From Thermococcus sp. AM4 (GTDB lineage Archaea; Methanobacteriota_B; Thermococci; Thermococcales; Thermococcaceae): DNA of 64,000 nt. The position numbers and the translations under genes are program-made. The stretch is from contig NC_016051.1 of assembly GCF_000151205.2 (NCBI RefSeq), positions 434,001-498,000 on the forward strand, given 5' to 3'. Under the pieces are notes generated by a model. That model saw only the letters and a list, made by a program, of their open reading frames with translations, did no database searches and was not told where the DNA came from. Positions 42,311 through 50,466 of the stretch are shown here, one piece after another. Numbering within the stretch: the stretch's first letter is position 1; each line of letters begins with the position of its first letter.

Positions 42311-42343
42311 TATCATAGCTGATACGCCATTTAACCTTATAAG
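42311..42343 (-). promoter_or_regulatory. cas operon promoter with small inverted repeat
   Basis: Minus-strand TATA CTTATAAGG at 42336-42343, with an A-rich GAAAAT upstream. Between TATA and the start codon, TATCA-TAGC-TGATA (42311-42324) is a perfect 5-bp inverted repeat near the expected start of transcription and could be a repressor site. The rest of 42344-42456 is featureless apart from a T/C-rich tract after acdB. Confidence 0.5.
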
Positions 42344-42456
42344 ATTTTCTATGGTTCATCGTAGGACATGAAAACGAACAGAATGTTCGAAAGCGTTAGG
42401 GATTTCCGTCTAGAACATGACACTATGGACCAGGGGATATGAAAGGAGAAAGGGGC

Positions 42457-43155
42457 TCAGAGAAGCATCCTCGCGTCGACGGCAACGGCGCCGTCCTCGT
42501 AGGCGAAAATCGGATTGATGTCGAGCTCCTTAATCTCGGGAAGCTCGAGGGCGAGCTCGCCGACCTTGACGATGATGTCAGCCAGGGCCTCGATGTCCAC
42601 CGGCTTCTCACCGCGCGCTCCGGCGAGAATCGGGTAGGCCTTGATTTCCTTAATCATCTCAAGGGCTTCCTCCTTGGTAATCGGGGCGACACGGAAGGAA
42701 ACGTCCTTGAGAATCTCGACGAAGATTCCACCGAGACCGAACATGATGGCCGGGCCGAACTGCGGGTCGCGGATCATACCGACGATGACTTCCTTGCCGA
42801 GCGGGAGCATCTTGTAGATTATGACGCCCCAGAGGTCGGCGTCCGGCTTGTACTTCTTGGCGTTCTCCATGATGGTCCTGAAGGCTTCTCTTGCCTCTTC
42901 GTCGTTCTTGATGTTGACCTTAACACCACCGGCGTCGCTCTTGTGGATGATCTGCGGAGAAACGATTTTCATGACGACGGGGTAGCCGATTTCACGGGCG
43001 AACTTTACAGCTTCTTCCTCGTTGGTCGCGACCTTGAAGTCCGGAACCGGGACGCCGTAAAGGCGGAGTATCTCCTTTGCCTCGGGCTCGACGAGCGGCC
43101 TGTTTTCAGCTTTTGCCTTCTCGATTATCTTCCTTGCCTCTTCGACACGGTTCAT
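42457..43155 (-). CDS. acdB: Acetyl-CoA synthetase (ADP-forming) beta subunit
   Basis: 232 residues, the exact length I recall for the Pyrococcus subunit. ATP-grasp fold: ALERIL-type opening ARKIIEKAKAENRPLVEPEA, LRLYGVPVPDFKVATNEEEA, EIGYPVVMKIVSPQIIHKSD, GGVKVNIKNDEEAREAF and LPEIKELDINPIFAYEDGA. With the alpha subunit it converts acetyl-CoA, ADP and phosphate to acetate, CoA and ATP, the main energy step of peptide and sugar fermentation. ATG 43155 follows GGTGATTGAA. The alpha subunit is not in this window. Confidence 0.95.
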   Translation of the reverse strand: MNRVEEARKIIEKAKAENRPLVEPEAKEILRLYGVPVPDFKVATNEEEAVKFAREIGYPVVMKIVSPQIIHKSDAGGVKVNIKNDEEAREAFRTIMENAKKYKPDADLWGVIIYKMLPLGKEVIVGMIRDPQFGPAIMFGLGGIFVEILKDVSFRVAPITKEEALEMIKEIKAYPILAGARGEKPVDIEALADIIVKVGELALELPEIKELDINPIFAYEDGAVAVDARMLL

Positions 43156-43198
43156 TTCAATCACCTCGTAAGCCTGACGTTTATCACTCAGAGGGGAA

Positions 43199-43243
43199 GG
43201 TTAAAAGGGTTTCCATTTGCCAAGGAGTTAGGGCCTCCTAACT
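43199..43243 (-). promoter_or_regulatory. acdB promoter region with upstream perfect palindrome
   Basis: Minus-strand CCCTTTTAACC (about 43199-43209) is the likely TATA. About 17 bp upstream lies AGTTAGG-GCCT-CCTAACT (43226-43243), a perfect 7-bp inverted repeat with a 4-nt loop, in the intergenic stretch shared with the divergent exported-protein gene. The latter has TATA-like GGTATAAGTACC at about 43283. Confidence 0.5.
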
Positions 43244-43324
43244 GTCGGATAACGCTTCAACGGGCTTTGAAGTTATGGTCGGGGTATAAGTACCATGGGA
43301 ACCAACCGTTTATGGTGATGGGGC

Positions 43325-44644
43325 ATGAGAAACGTGTTTAAGGTTCTCGCCGCGGCGGCCCTCGTGATAATCCTCATGGTGGCCCTCCACGGCACCGAGC
43401 GGATCAGGGCATCGAGCAGCGACACGACGGTTGCCCTCTACGACTCCGCCGAAATAGGCGTCATCAGCGAGGTTCTGAACCTGAGCCTTGAGAAGGGCAT
43501 CAACAGGGTTCAGCTGGAGGACCTCGCCGGTCTGAACGTCGGGGAGATAACCGTTAGGCCCCTCGATTCCGGGGTTCAGTTCCTCGGGCTCTACAGCTCC
43601 GAATCGAGCGAGAACATGTACGACTCGAACGTTGGCAGTGACGTTGAGGTAAAGACCGCGAGCGGGGACGTCATTAAGGGCAAGTTCCTCGGTTTAAAGG
43701 ACGGTAGGCTCGTGATCCAGGGCGAGGACGGGCTCTACGCGGTGAACCCGAACGAGCTGGTCTACTTCAAGGCCTCCAAGATGGAGAAGAAAGGCGGCGT
43801 TTACGCCCTCTTCTCGGCCCCTGAAAACGGAAGGTACGCCGTTGAGGTGACCTACCGCGTCTCGGGTATGGGCTGGAAGAGCAGGTACAAGCTCTACCTC
43901 GGCGAAAAGAAGGCTCACCTCCTCGGATACATCATCGTCAAGAACCCCACCTCGAAGGAATACCGCGATGCCAAGGTTGTCCTCGTCTCGGGCGACGTCC
44001 AGTTCTACCGCCCTTACTCCCCGAGGTACGTCTACGCCCTCGCCGTGGCCGCCGAAAAGTCTCAGGGGTACCAGGGAGAGCCCGTTAAGGTGGAGGCCTT
44101 CCACGTCTATCCCCTCGGCCCCATGGACATAAGGGCCGCGAGCACGATGATGATGCCCTACATCTCAACGGAGGTCGATGTCAAGAGGCAGTACCTCTAC
44201 GAGAGCTGGAGCTACGACAGAACGGCCAACGTCTACGAGTCCATCTCTTTCAGGGCAGACAGGGTTCTTCCGGCCGGGGTCGTCGAGATCTACCGGGAAA
44301 CCGGCGGCGGGGATCTCCTCATAGGGGAAAGCCACATCGAGCACACCCCCAAGGGCGACGTGGTGAGGATAGGCATAGGCAAGGACTACGACCTCAAGGG
44401 CTCGACCAAGGTCCTCGACTACGAGCACGGTGACGGCTGGGCGAAGTACAGGATCAGGGTGACGATCGAGAACTTCGGCGACGAGTCGAAGACCGTGATA
44501 GTCCGCCACTACAAGTACGGCGGAAAGCTCATCAGCTCGAGCGTGAGCCCCTCGGAGGAAACGGCCCAGTACTTAGAGTTCATCCTCACGGTTCCGGCGG
44601 GCTCTTCGAGGAGCGTAACCTTCGAGTACGAGATCAACTGGTGA
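43325..44644 (+). CDS. Exported DUF4139-like (MuiA-related) protein
   Basis: 439 residues. Signal or anchor segment [20 protein letters not shown]. The body resembles DUF4139 proteins: [68 protein letters not shown] and a C-terminal beta region ([20 protein letters not shown]). The family, including bacterial MuiA, is of unknown function at the envelope. GGTGATGGGGC precedes the ATG. A pyrimidine tract (TTTCCCTTCTCCCTTTTC) after the stop is a likely terminator. Confidence 0.78.
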   Translation: MRNVFKVLAAAALVIILMVALHGTERIRASSSDTTVALYDSAEIGVISEVLNLSLEKGINRVQLEDLAGLNVGEITVRPLDSGVQFLGLYSSESSENMYDSNVGSDVEVKTASGDVIKGKFLGLKDGRLVIQGEDGLYAVNPNELVYFKASKMEKKGGVYALFSAPENGRYAVEVTYRVSGMGWKSRYKLYLGEKKAHLLGYIIVKNPTSKEYRDAKVVLVSGDVQFYRPYSPRYVYALAVAAEKSQGYQGEPVKVEAFHVYPLGPMDIRAASTMMMPYISTEVDVKRQYLYESWSYDRTANVYESISFRADRVLPAGVVEIYRETGGGDLLIGESHIEHTPKGDVVRIGIGKDYDLKGSTKVLDYEHGDGWAKYRIRVTIENFGDESKTVIVRHYKYGGKLISSSVSPSEETAQYLEFILTVPAGSSRSVTFEYEINW

Positions 44645-44645
44645 C

Positions 44646-44668
44646 CATTTCCCTTCTCCCTTTTCTGG
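44646..44668 (+). terminator. Pyrimidine-rich terminator
   Basis: CATTTCCCTTCTCCCTTTTC follows the DUF4139-like stop directly, before the aIF2 gamma promoter (TATA-like CCTTAATAAACG at 44708-44719). Confidence 0.4.
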
Positions 44669-44750
44669 CATCGCTTCTTTGGCTCTCAGGCAAAGGGCCA
44701 TGGATAACCTTAATAAACGACCCCGCTTTCTATGGTTAGGGGTGAGAGAG

Positions 44751-45983
44751 ATGGCAAAGAAGAAGGAGTTTAGGCAGGCGGAGGTCAACATAGGAATGGT
44801 CGGTCACGTTGATCACGGCAAAACGACGCTCACCAAGGCTCTAACCGGAATATGGACGGACACACACAGCGAGGAGCTCAGGAGGGGTATCACGATAAAG
44901 ATAGGCTTCGCGGACGCGGAGATAAGGAAGTGCCCGAAGTGTGGCAGATACTCCACTTCTCCGGTCTGCCCGTACTGTGGGGCTGAAACCGAGTTCGAGA
45001 GGCGCGTTTCCTTCATAGACGCTCCCGGTCACGAGGCGCTGATGACGACGATGCTCGCTGGCGCCTCGCTTATGGACGGTGCCGTTCTCGTCGTTGCGGC
45101 GAACGAGGGAGTCATGCCCCAGACGAGGGAGCACCTGATGGCTTTGCAGATAGTCGGCAACAGGAACATAGTTATAGCGCTCAACAAGATTGAGCTCGTC
45201 GATAGGGAGACCGTTATGAAGCGCTACCAGGAGATTAAGGAGTTCGTAGCTGGAACCGTCGCCGAGAACGCCCCGATAATCCCGATTTCGGCACTGCACG
45301 GCGCGAACGTTGACGTTCTGCTCGCGGCGATAGAGAAGTTCATACCAACGCCGGAGCGCGACCCGAACAAGCCACCCAAGATGCTCGTCCTGAGGAGCTT
45401 CGACGTCAACAAGCCCGGAACTCCGCCGGAGAAGCTCATCGGCGGTGTCATCGGCGGTTCGATAGTCCAGGGCAAGCTCAGGGTCGGAGACGAGATAGAG
45501 ATCCGCCCGGGTGTTCCCTACGAGGAGCACGGCAGAATCAAGTACGAGCCGATAACGACCGAGATTGTCTCGCTCCAGGCCGGAGGACGCTTTGTTGATG
45601 AGGCCTATCCCGGTGGACTCGTCGGCGTTGGAACCAAGCTCGACCCCTACCTCACCAAGGGCGACCTCATGGCCGGAAACGTCGTCGGAAAGCCCGGGAA
45701 GTTGCCCCCGGTGTGGGACGAGCTCCGCCTCGAGGTCCACCTGCTTGAGCGCGTCGTCGGAACCAAGGACGAGCTCAAGGTCGAGCCGATAAAGCGGAAG
45801 GAGGTTCTCCTCCTCAACGTTGGCACCGCCAGAACGATGGGCCTCGTTACCGGCCTCGGCAAGGACGAGGTCGAGCTCAAGCTCCAGATTCCGGTCTGTG
45901 CTGAGGTCGGCGACAGGGTAGCCATAAGCAGGCAGGTTGGCTCAAGGTGGCGCCTCATCGGCTACGGCTTCATAAAGGAGTGA
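44751..45983 (+). CDS. eif2g: Translation initiation factor aIF2 subunit gamma
   Basis: 410 residues. GTPase core of the factor that brings initiator Met-tRNA to the ribosome. G1 [13 protein letters not shown], switch 1 [18 protein letters not shown], zinc knuckle [17 protein letters not shown]3 DAPGHE, G4 NKIE and G5 SALHG, then two beta-barrel domains. ATG 44751 follows GGGGTGAGAG; the frame is open 24 codons higher but the N-terminus [20 protein letters not shown] is the family one. Followed by a PIN-domain gene as in other Thermococcales. Confidence 0.97.
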   Translation: MAKKKEFRQAEVNIGMVGHVDHGKTTLTKALTGIWTDTHSEELRRGITIKIGFADAEIRKCPKCGRYSTSPVCPYCGAETEFERRVSFIDAPGHEALMTTMLAGASLMDGAVLVVAANEGVMPQTREHLMALQIVGNRNIVIALNKIELVDRETVMKRYQEIKEFVAGTVAENAPIIPISALHGANVDVLLAAIEKFIPTPERDPNKPPKMLVLRSFDVNKPGTPPEKLIGGVIGGSIVQGKLRVGDEIEIRPGVPYEEHGRIKYEPITTEIVSLQAGGRFVDEAYPGGLVGVGTKLDPYLTKGDLMAGNVVGKPGKLPPVWDELRLEVHLLERVVGTKDELKVEPIKRKEVLLLNVGTARTMGLVTGLGKDEVELKLQIPVCAEVGDRVAISRQVGSRWRLIGYGFIKE

Positions 45984-46013
45984 CCCTCTTCTCTTTCATT
46001 TCCGGTGGTCGCG

Positions 46014-46430
46014 ATGGCCTATAGGAGAGAATGGCTCGTCCTTCCGGACACCAATTTCCTCCTCGTTCCCGGCCAGTTCGGGGTCGACATCGTTGGTGAG
46101 CTCAACAGGATCCTTGACGTGAAATTTAAAATCGTCATTCCCAACGTGGTTCTCGAAGAGCTCGATGTTATCGAGCGGAAGACACGAGGAAGGGATCTGC
46201 TCGCGGTTAGAATGGCCAAAAAATTGGCCGAGCGCTTCGAGACCGTTGAAATCGGGGAGTTCGGGAAGAGACCGATAGACGACCAGATTTACGACTTCGC
46301 CGTCAAGAACGAGCGCGTTATCGTTTGCACCAACGACAAGGGCCTGAAGAAGCGCCTCCGCGAGAGGGGAATTCCAGTGGTTTACCTCCGCTCGAGGAAG
46401 ATACTCGAGCTTGAGGGCATGCTTGAGTAA
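46014..46430 (+). CDS. PIN-domain protein, FCF1/UTP23-like
   Basis: 138 residues. PIN nuclease acidic residues: LVLPDTNFLLVPG (D), VVLEELDVIE (E), RPIDDQIYDFA (D) and VIVCTNDKGLKKRLRE (D). The sequence resembles the archaeal FCF1/Utp23-type proteins of ribosome processing rather than VapC toxins, and no antitoxin precedes it. GGTGGTCGCG before the ATG; 30 nt after aIF2 gamma, so probably cotranscribed with it. Confidence 0.88.
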   Translation: MAYRREWLVLPDTNFLLVPGQFGVDIVGELNRILDVKFKIVIPNVVLEELDVIERKTRGRDLLAVRMAKKLAERFETVEIGEFGKRPIDDQIYDFAVKNERVIVCTNDKGLKKRLRERGIPVVYLRSRKILELEGMLE

Positions 46431-46473
46431 ACCGTATCGGAAAATTTTAAACGTCTCAAACCATCTCCCAACC

Positions 46474-47028
46474 ATGCCTTACGATGAAATAATTCCCGAT
46501 GAGTACTCGGGGGGAAAGATAAAACAGGCGATCCTGCTGATGAAGGTAATCTTCATCATGCCGATAATCCTCCTGTCGCTCATCTTTGCGTGGTGGGATG
46601 GGCTCTTTCTGAGCGATCGGCTTGCGGTTATGGCAATCCTTTCCCCCACGTTTTACATCGGCCTCACAGGGATCCCCTCGATCAGGGACGTGAAGGAAAA
46701 TCCCTGGGAAACCGTTGACAGGATGTTCTCCTTCTTCAACGTTGTTCCCTTCCTCACAATCCTGGTCCTTTATTTCTCCGGTGAAATCAAATCACTCCCG
46801 GAGCCTCTCGGCGGCATATTGTTCCTTCTGAGCCCGTTGATCCTCAGCCACCTCTACTACCAGCTCGTCAGACGGATCACCGAAAAAGGTATCCCCTTTG
46901 CCCTCCTGATGCTGACTCCAGCGATCTCAACAGCGCTCACCTTCCCGCCGCTCTTAGCCTACCTCCCGGCGTTTCTCCCGCCGTATCTGATCAAGCTGGG
47001 CCTTGATCATCTTGAAGATCCCTTCTGA
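46474..47028 (+). CDS. Unrecognised membrane protein
   Basis: 184 residues, five to six hydrophobic segments (MKVIFIMPIILLSLIFAWW, LAVMAILSPTFYIGLTGI, FFNVVPFLTILVLYF, LGGILFLLSPLILSHLY, FALLMLTPAISTALTF, LLAYLPAFLPPYLIKLGL). Not recognised. No ribosome site; TATA-like AAAATTTTAAACG at 46441-46453 lies about 25 nt before ATG 46474, so leaderless. Confidence 0.7.
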   Translation: MPYDEIIPDEYSGGKIKQAILLMKVIFIMPIILLSLIFAWWDGLFLSDRLAVMAILSPTFYIGLTGIPSIRDVKENPWETVDRMFSFFNVVPFLTILVLYFSGEIKSLPEPLGGILFLLSPLILSHLYYQLVRRITEKGIPFALLMLTPAISTALTFPPLLAYLPAFLPPYLIKLGLDHLEDPF

Positions 47029-47102
47029 TTGAGAGTTCGATTTCTTTAGCCCATTCCCCTCTTTTTTGGTTCCCCTAATTTTATCACCGGAAGTTAGTAG
47101 AG

Positions 47103-47118
47103 AGATTTTTAAAGAAAA
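47103..47118 (+). promoter_or_regulatory. Promoter of the gene remnant and CGP-CTERM cluster
   Basis: GAGATTTTTAAAGAAAAG (TATA about 47106-47114) followed 35 nt later by GGAGGTGATAAAAAG, a strong ribosome site for GTG 47160. The remnant behind it is broken, but the promoter may still serve the downstream cluster. Confidence 0.5.
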
Positions 47119-47159
47119 GTGCCGTAATTTAATCCCGCCGGTTTGGAGGTGATAAAAAG

Positions 47160-47377
47160 GTGAGAATAGTTCTCAAGATACTATCATATAGAAAGCTGCC
47201 TTCCACCTTCTCGCCAAGGGTCACACAGCTGGATATTGGTTCTATTCCTACGACGCCGGACTTTACCTCGACCTTGACTTCGACGGCAGCCCCGATCAGG
47301 ATCTGCCATCTGGCTACATTCCGAAGACCGGCCCGTATACCGGAGTTGGTTACTACATGATCGCCCGCTGGGGGTGA
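47160..47377 (+). pseudogene. Gene remnant: intact 5' signals and a 61-codon C-terminal fragment in another frame
   Basis: A strong ribosome site and GTG 47160 open a frame (MRIVLKILSYRKLP) whose continuation looks non-coding. From 47192 a different frame reads KAAFHLLAKGHTAGYWFYSY, DAGLYLDLDFDGS and TGPYTGVGYYMIARWG to TGA 47377, with Thermococcus-like codons (GCC, CTC, AAG, GGC). The simplest reading is an internal deletion or frameshift that joined the start of a gene to its C-terminal end. The parent protein is not recognised. The next gene starts 4 nt later, using GGTGATGAG from the remnant's end. Confidence 0.6.
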
Positions 47378-47381
47378 TGAG

Positions 47382-48155
47382 ATGAAAAGATTCTTTCCCC
47401 TGCTTTTTGCCTTTTTGATGTTCCTTCAGCCGGTTAGTGCGTTTAATGCTCTTGAGAAACTCGATCAGAACGGAACTTACCTTTGCGTCTGCATTAGGGG
47501 AGATGCAACCTTGAGGTACGGAACCCCTCCAACAAATCCATTCAATGATACTTCAATTCAAGAGCTCTTCATCCTCAAACCCTACAACAAAACGCACTTG
47601 ATAAGAATCGTCTACTATCGCTCCGGATCGATGTCAGGGAAAATTGAGAGAATCACCGAGTACTACCCAACAACAATGGAAGACACCCCTTTCAAGCTTT
47701 CAGATTGGAATTTGTCAAAAGTCCTCAGGGAGTATCAGTGGGGCGTTAAAAACTACTTGCCAAACGTTACTGGGAAGCACTGGTACAAGGGCTACTGGAA
47801 TAGCTCGATAAAAAAGTGGGAAATTGGAATGAATGCAACGGTCTTTAACATAACTCTCCATGGATCTTTCTTCGGTGAGTGTTATGACTACATCACATTC
47901 GAGTGCTGGAGAAACGGAACTAATGTAACCTGTAAATGGGGGAAACCTGTCTTTAAGACTTATCCTGGGCCCCAGATAAACGGTACAGTACTTGGAATGG
48001 ATACAGAAACGACGAGCACGACGTCAAGAACTACAACTACCCCAACTGACACGAAGACGACTACCACATCTACCAAAAATGAGAAAAAGCTGTGCGGACC
48101 CGCGCTATCTGTTGCCCTGGCCTTAGTTTCAGTGGTGAAGCGGAGAAGGAGGTAA
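47382..48155 (+). CDS. CGP-CTERM surface protein, paralogue 1
   Basis: 257 residues. Signal peptide MKRFFPLLFAFLMFLQPVSA; a globular domain with family features NPFNDTSIQELFILKPYNKT, FKLSDWNLSKVLREYQWGVK, NYLPNVTGK, GYWNSS, and a cysteine set (GECYDYITFEC, NVTCKWGKP); a Ser/Thr linker (TETTSTTSRTTTTPTDTKTT); and the sorting tail LCGPALSVALALVSVVKRRR. Many N-glycosylation sequons. Function unknown. First of four tandem paralogues. Confidence 0.83.
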   Translation: MKRFFPLLFAFLMFLQPVSAFNALEKLDQNGTYLCVCIRGDATLRYGTPPTNPFNDTSIQELFILKPYNKTHLIRIVYYRSGSMSGKIERITEYYPTTMEDTPFKLSDWNLSKVLREYQWGVKNYLPNVTGKHWYKGYWNSSIKKWEIGMNATVFNITLHGSFFGECYDYITFECWRNGTNVTCKWGKPVFKTYPGPQINGTVLGMDTETTSTTSRTTTTPTDTKTTTTSTKNEKKLCGPALSVALALVSVVKRRRR

Positions 48156-48157
48156 GA

Positions 48158-48859
48158 ATGAAGATGATGCAGATGAAGCGGCTCCTCCTATTGCTTTTTG
48201 CCTTTTTGATGTTCATGAAGTCGACAAATCTCGTTCAATCGGCGAATATGTGGAGTAAGATTAGCCCGGACACTCCCATTGTTGAGGTCTATATCTCAGC
48301 TCTCCCCGCTGATGGACATCCACCCTGGGATCCATTTAACGATTCAAGCATAGTTATACTCTCCATTGCACGTCCAACGAATAGTGAAGAGGAGAAGCAG
48401 TCTTTCACGCTCTCTGAGTGGAACTTATCGAGAGTCCTGGAGGAGTACCGGGGAGGTGTTAAGAACTACCTGCCGAACGTTACCGATGAGTTCTGCTCAA
48501 GGGGATGCTGGAACAGCACCATAACATGGTGGGAGGTGCGAATCAATTCAACAGACCTCAGGATATATCTTCATTCCGGATTATGCGACGGGTGTATGCA
48601 TTACATTGTCTTTGAATGCCATAGGAATGAAAGGAACGTAAGCTGTAAATGGAGCAAACCTATCATTAGGGAGACAGGCAATCCTTGGGACTGGAGCAAC
48701 ACTTCAAAGATTACTACGAGTTCCATAGCATCGACTGAAACTGGGGTTTCCTCAAAAACGTCCTCTACCAGTTCTCCAGAGAAGAGAAAACTCTGCGGTC
48801 CAGCTTTATTAGTTGGGCCGGCTTTGATTCCAGTGCTTGTAAGAAGATGGAAGGGGTGA
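48158..48859 (+). CDS. CGP-CTERM surface protein, paralogue 2
   Basis: 233 residues. ATG 48158 with GGAGGTAAGA before it, 2 nt after the previous stop; signal MKRLLLLLFAFLMFMKSTN. Shares DPFNDSSIVILSIARP, SEWNLSRVLEEYRGGVKNYL, GCWNST, HYIVFECHRNERNVSCKWSK and the tail LCGPALLVGPALIPVLVRRW. The most divergent of the first three, lacking the tyrosine-rich central strand of paralogues 1 and 3. The frame is open upstream but that is the shifted end of paralogue 1. Confidence 0.8.
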   Translation: MKMMQMKRLLLLLFAFLMFMKSTNLVQSANMWSKISPDTPIVEVYISALPADGHPPWDPFNDSSIVILSIARPTNSEEEKQSFTLSEWNLSRVLEEYRGGVKNYLPNVTDEFCSRGCWNSTITWWEVRINSTDLRIYLHSGLCDGCMHYIVFECHRNERNVSCKWSKPIIRETGNPWDWSNTSKITTSSIASTETGVSSKTSSTSSPEKRKLCGPALLVGPALIPVLVRRWKG

Positions 48860-48863
48860 TAAC

Positions 48864-49634
48864 ATGAAGAAAGCAGTGTTGCTTTTGGTTTTTATCATCT
48901 TCTCATCTTCGTCTTTCGCCGGTGCGGTGAGCGTTTGGGAGAAGGTTTCAGAAAATGACACAATATTGGCAATCTACGTGAGAGGAAACGGATTCTCCAC
49001 AAAGGGTAGCCCTCCTATTGATCCATTCAATGGTTCATACATAGAAGAGATCTCGATACACTATCCATACAATACAACCCACTACCTCGATGTTTATTAC
49101 ATGTCCGGTAAATGGAGGCAAACGATAGAGAGGTTCTTCCCCGGAAACCGATGGATGCCAAAAGTTCCCTTCAAGCTCTCTGACTGGAATCTTTCAAAGG
49201 TTATCAAAGAGTACCAGTGGGGAGTTGAGAATTACCTCCCCAACGTTACAGGAAAGCGCTGGCCTAGGGGTTACTGGAACAGCTCAATAGTAAGATGGGA
49301 GCTTTTTATGAATGCCGCGCGTTTGAAAATAACCTTATACGGTCCCTGCGCTGGGGAGTGCGATGAGTACATAACTTTTGAATGTCACAGGGATGGAACT
49401 AATGTAACCTGCCAGTGGGGGAAACCTATCCTCAAGACTCATCCCGGGCCACCTATAAACGGTACGATACCGGGGATGGAGTCAGAAACCACAAGCACGA
49501 CGTCAAGAACTACGACCACCCCAACGACCACGAAGACAACTACCTCTCCCACCAAGAATGAGGAAAAGCTGTGCGGTCCAGCTTTATTAGCTGGACTGAC
49601 TTTGGTTCTAGTACTCGTGAAGAGAAGGAGGTAA
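48864..49634 (+). CDS. CGP-CTERM surface protein, paralogue 3
   Basis: 256 residues. Signal KKAVLLLVFIIFSSSSFAGA; the domain closely matches paralogue 1 (DPFNGSYIEEISIHYPYNTT, FKLSDWNLSKVIKEYQWGVE, NYLPNVTGKRWPRGYWNSS, GECDEYITFECHRDGTNVTC). Then a linker nearly identical to paralogue 1 (TSTTSRTTTTPTTTKTTTSP) and LCGPALLAGLTLVLVLVKRR. Recent duplication or gene conversion with paralogue 1 is likely. GGGGTGATAAC precedes the ATG. Confidence 0.82.
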   Translation: MKKAVLLLVFIIFSSSSFAGAVSVWEKVSENDTILAIYVRGNGFSTKGSPPIDPFNGSYIEEISIHYPYNTTHYLDVYYMSGKWRQTIERFFPGNRWMPKVPFKLSDWNLSKVIKEYQWGVENYLPNVTGKRWPRGYWNSSIVRWELFMNAARLKITLYGPCAGECDEYITFECHRDGTNVTCQWGKPILKTHPGPPINGTIPGMESETTSTTSRTTTTPTTTKTTTSPTKNEEKLCGPALLAGLTLVLVLVKRRR

Positions 49635-49652
49635 TAGTAGGGGTGAGTTAAG

Positions 49653-50333
49653 GTGGGGAGGCGCTATGTTTTGGTTTTGCTCTTTCTTTTTCTTCTCCCG
49701 CTCGTTTCAGCCGGAAAGGTTAACCTCTTCAACTACCTGCCGGCTAACGAAAGGGTAAAACTGGTGACCTTCGAGTGCCACTCGAACTGCACGCCGGAAA
49801 AGTGGTTCATGGTTGACAACCTAACCATCCTCAAACCATACAACGAGACTCATGACCTCAAGATCACGATAACCGGAAACAAGACTATTAGAGAGCTTAT
49901 TCCAGCAAAAAACTCAACACCATTCCCTATCAGTGACATTAACTGGAGGTCAGTGAACGAGGCCATCAAGAACTTAAGTTCGTGCAAATTCTTGGGCTCG
50001 GTACTTCCTAAACAGTACAGTAGAATGACGGGGAGGATTACGGAGAATGGACTTAGGATGGAGTTTCACTGTGATGAGTGCTTCCTTGGTGAATGTCCGT
50101 TGTTCTTGGACATAACTTGTGGGGACAATTGCAAGGTCGAGCCCAAAACATTCGCCGACTGCGGAATGAACATGAGGTACACTGAAACGGGCAGTACAAC
50201 ATCAAAAACCACAAATGCCCCACCCGGCACGAAGACAACCACGACATCCACTGAGGAAGAGGAAAAACTCTGCGGCCCCGCCCTGCTGATCGGACTGGCA
50301 CTCGGCCCCCTGCTGGCACTCCGGCGAAGGTGA
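49653..50333 (+). CDS. CGP-CTERM surface protein, divergent paralogue 4
   Basis: 226 residues from GTG 49653 behind GGGGTGAGTTAAG. Signal RRYVLVLLFLFLLPLVSA. Keeps the topology (NLTILKPYNETHDLKITI, FPISDINWRSVNEAIKNL) and a cysteine-rich C-terminal half (CDECFLGECPLFLDITC, NCKVEPKTFADC) but little direct identity with the other three. Thr-rich linker and LCGPALLIGLALGPLLALRR end the protein. Last of the cluster; function unknown. Confidence 0.8.
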   Translation: MGRRYVLVLLFLFLLPLVSAGKVNLFNYLPANERVKLVTFECHSNCTPEKWFMVDNLTILKPYNETHDLKITITGNKTIRELIPAKNSTPFPISDINWRSVNEAIKNLSSCKFLGSVLPKQYSRMTGRITENGLRMEFHCDECFLGECPLFLDITCGDNCKVEPKTFADCGMNMRYTETGSTTSKTTNAPPGTKTTTTSTEEEEKLCGPALLIGLALGPLLALRRR

Positions 50334-50466
50334 TCCCCGTTTCCCTTCCGGTTTTCCCTTGGGTCAAAAACATGTGCAACCTCTTGGCTCGAGGCCCTGG
50401 CTTTGGAAACGTCCGCATTCAAAACCCTTAAAACCCCAAAGCCTCCATCGCCGGGGGTGGTGGAAA

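Noticed and set aside
44841-45740. 299-codon minus-strand open frame
   Set aside because: Antisense to aIF2 gamma with all G motifs intact.
46014-46430. VapC-type toxin
   Set aside because: No antitoxin precedes it and it sits behind aIF2 gamma; resemblance is to FCF1/UTP23-type PIN proteins.
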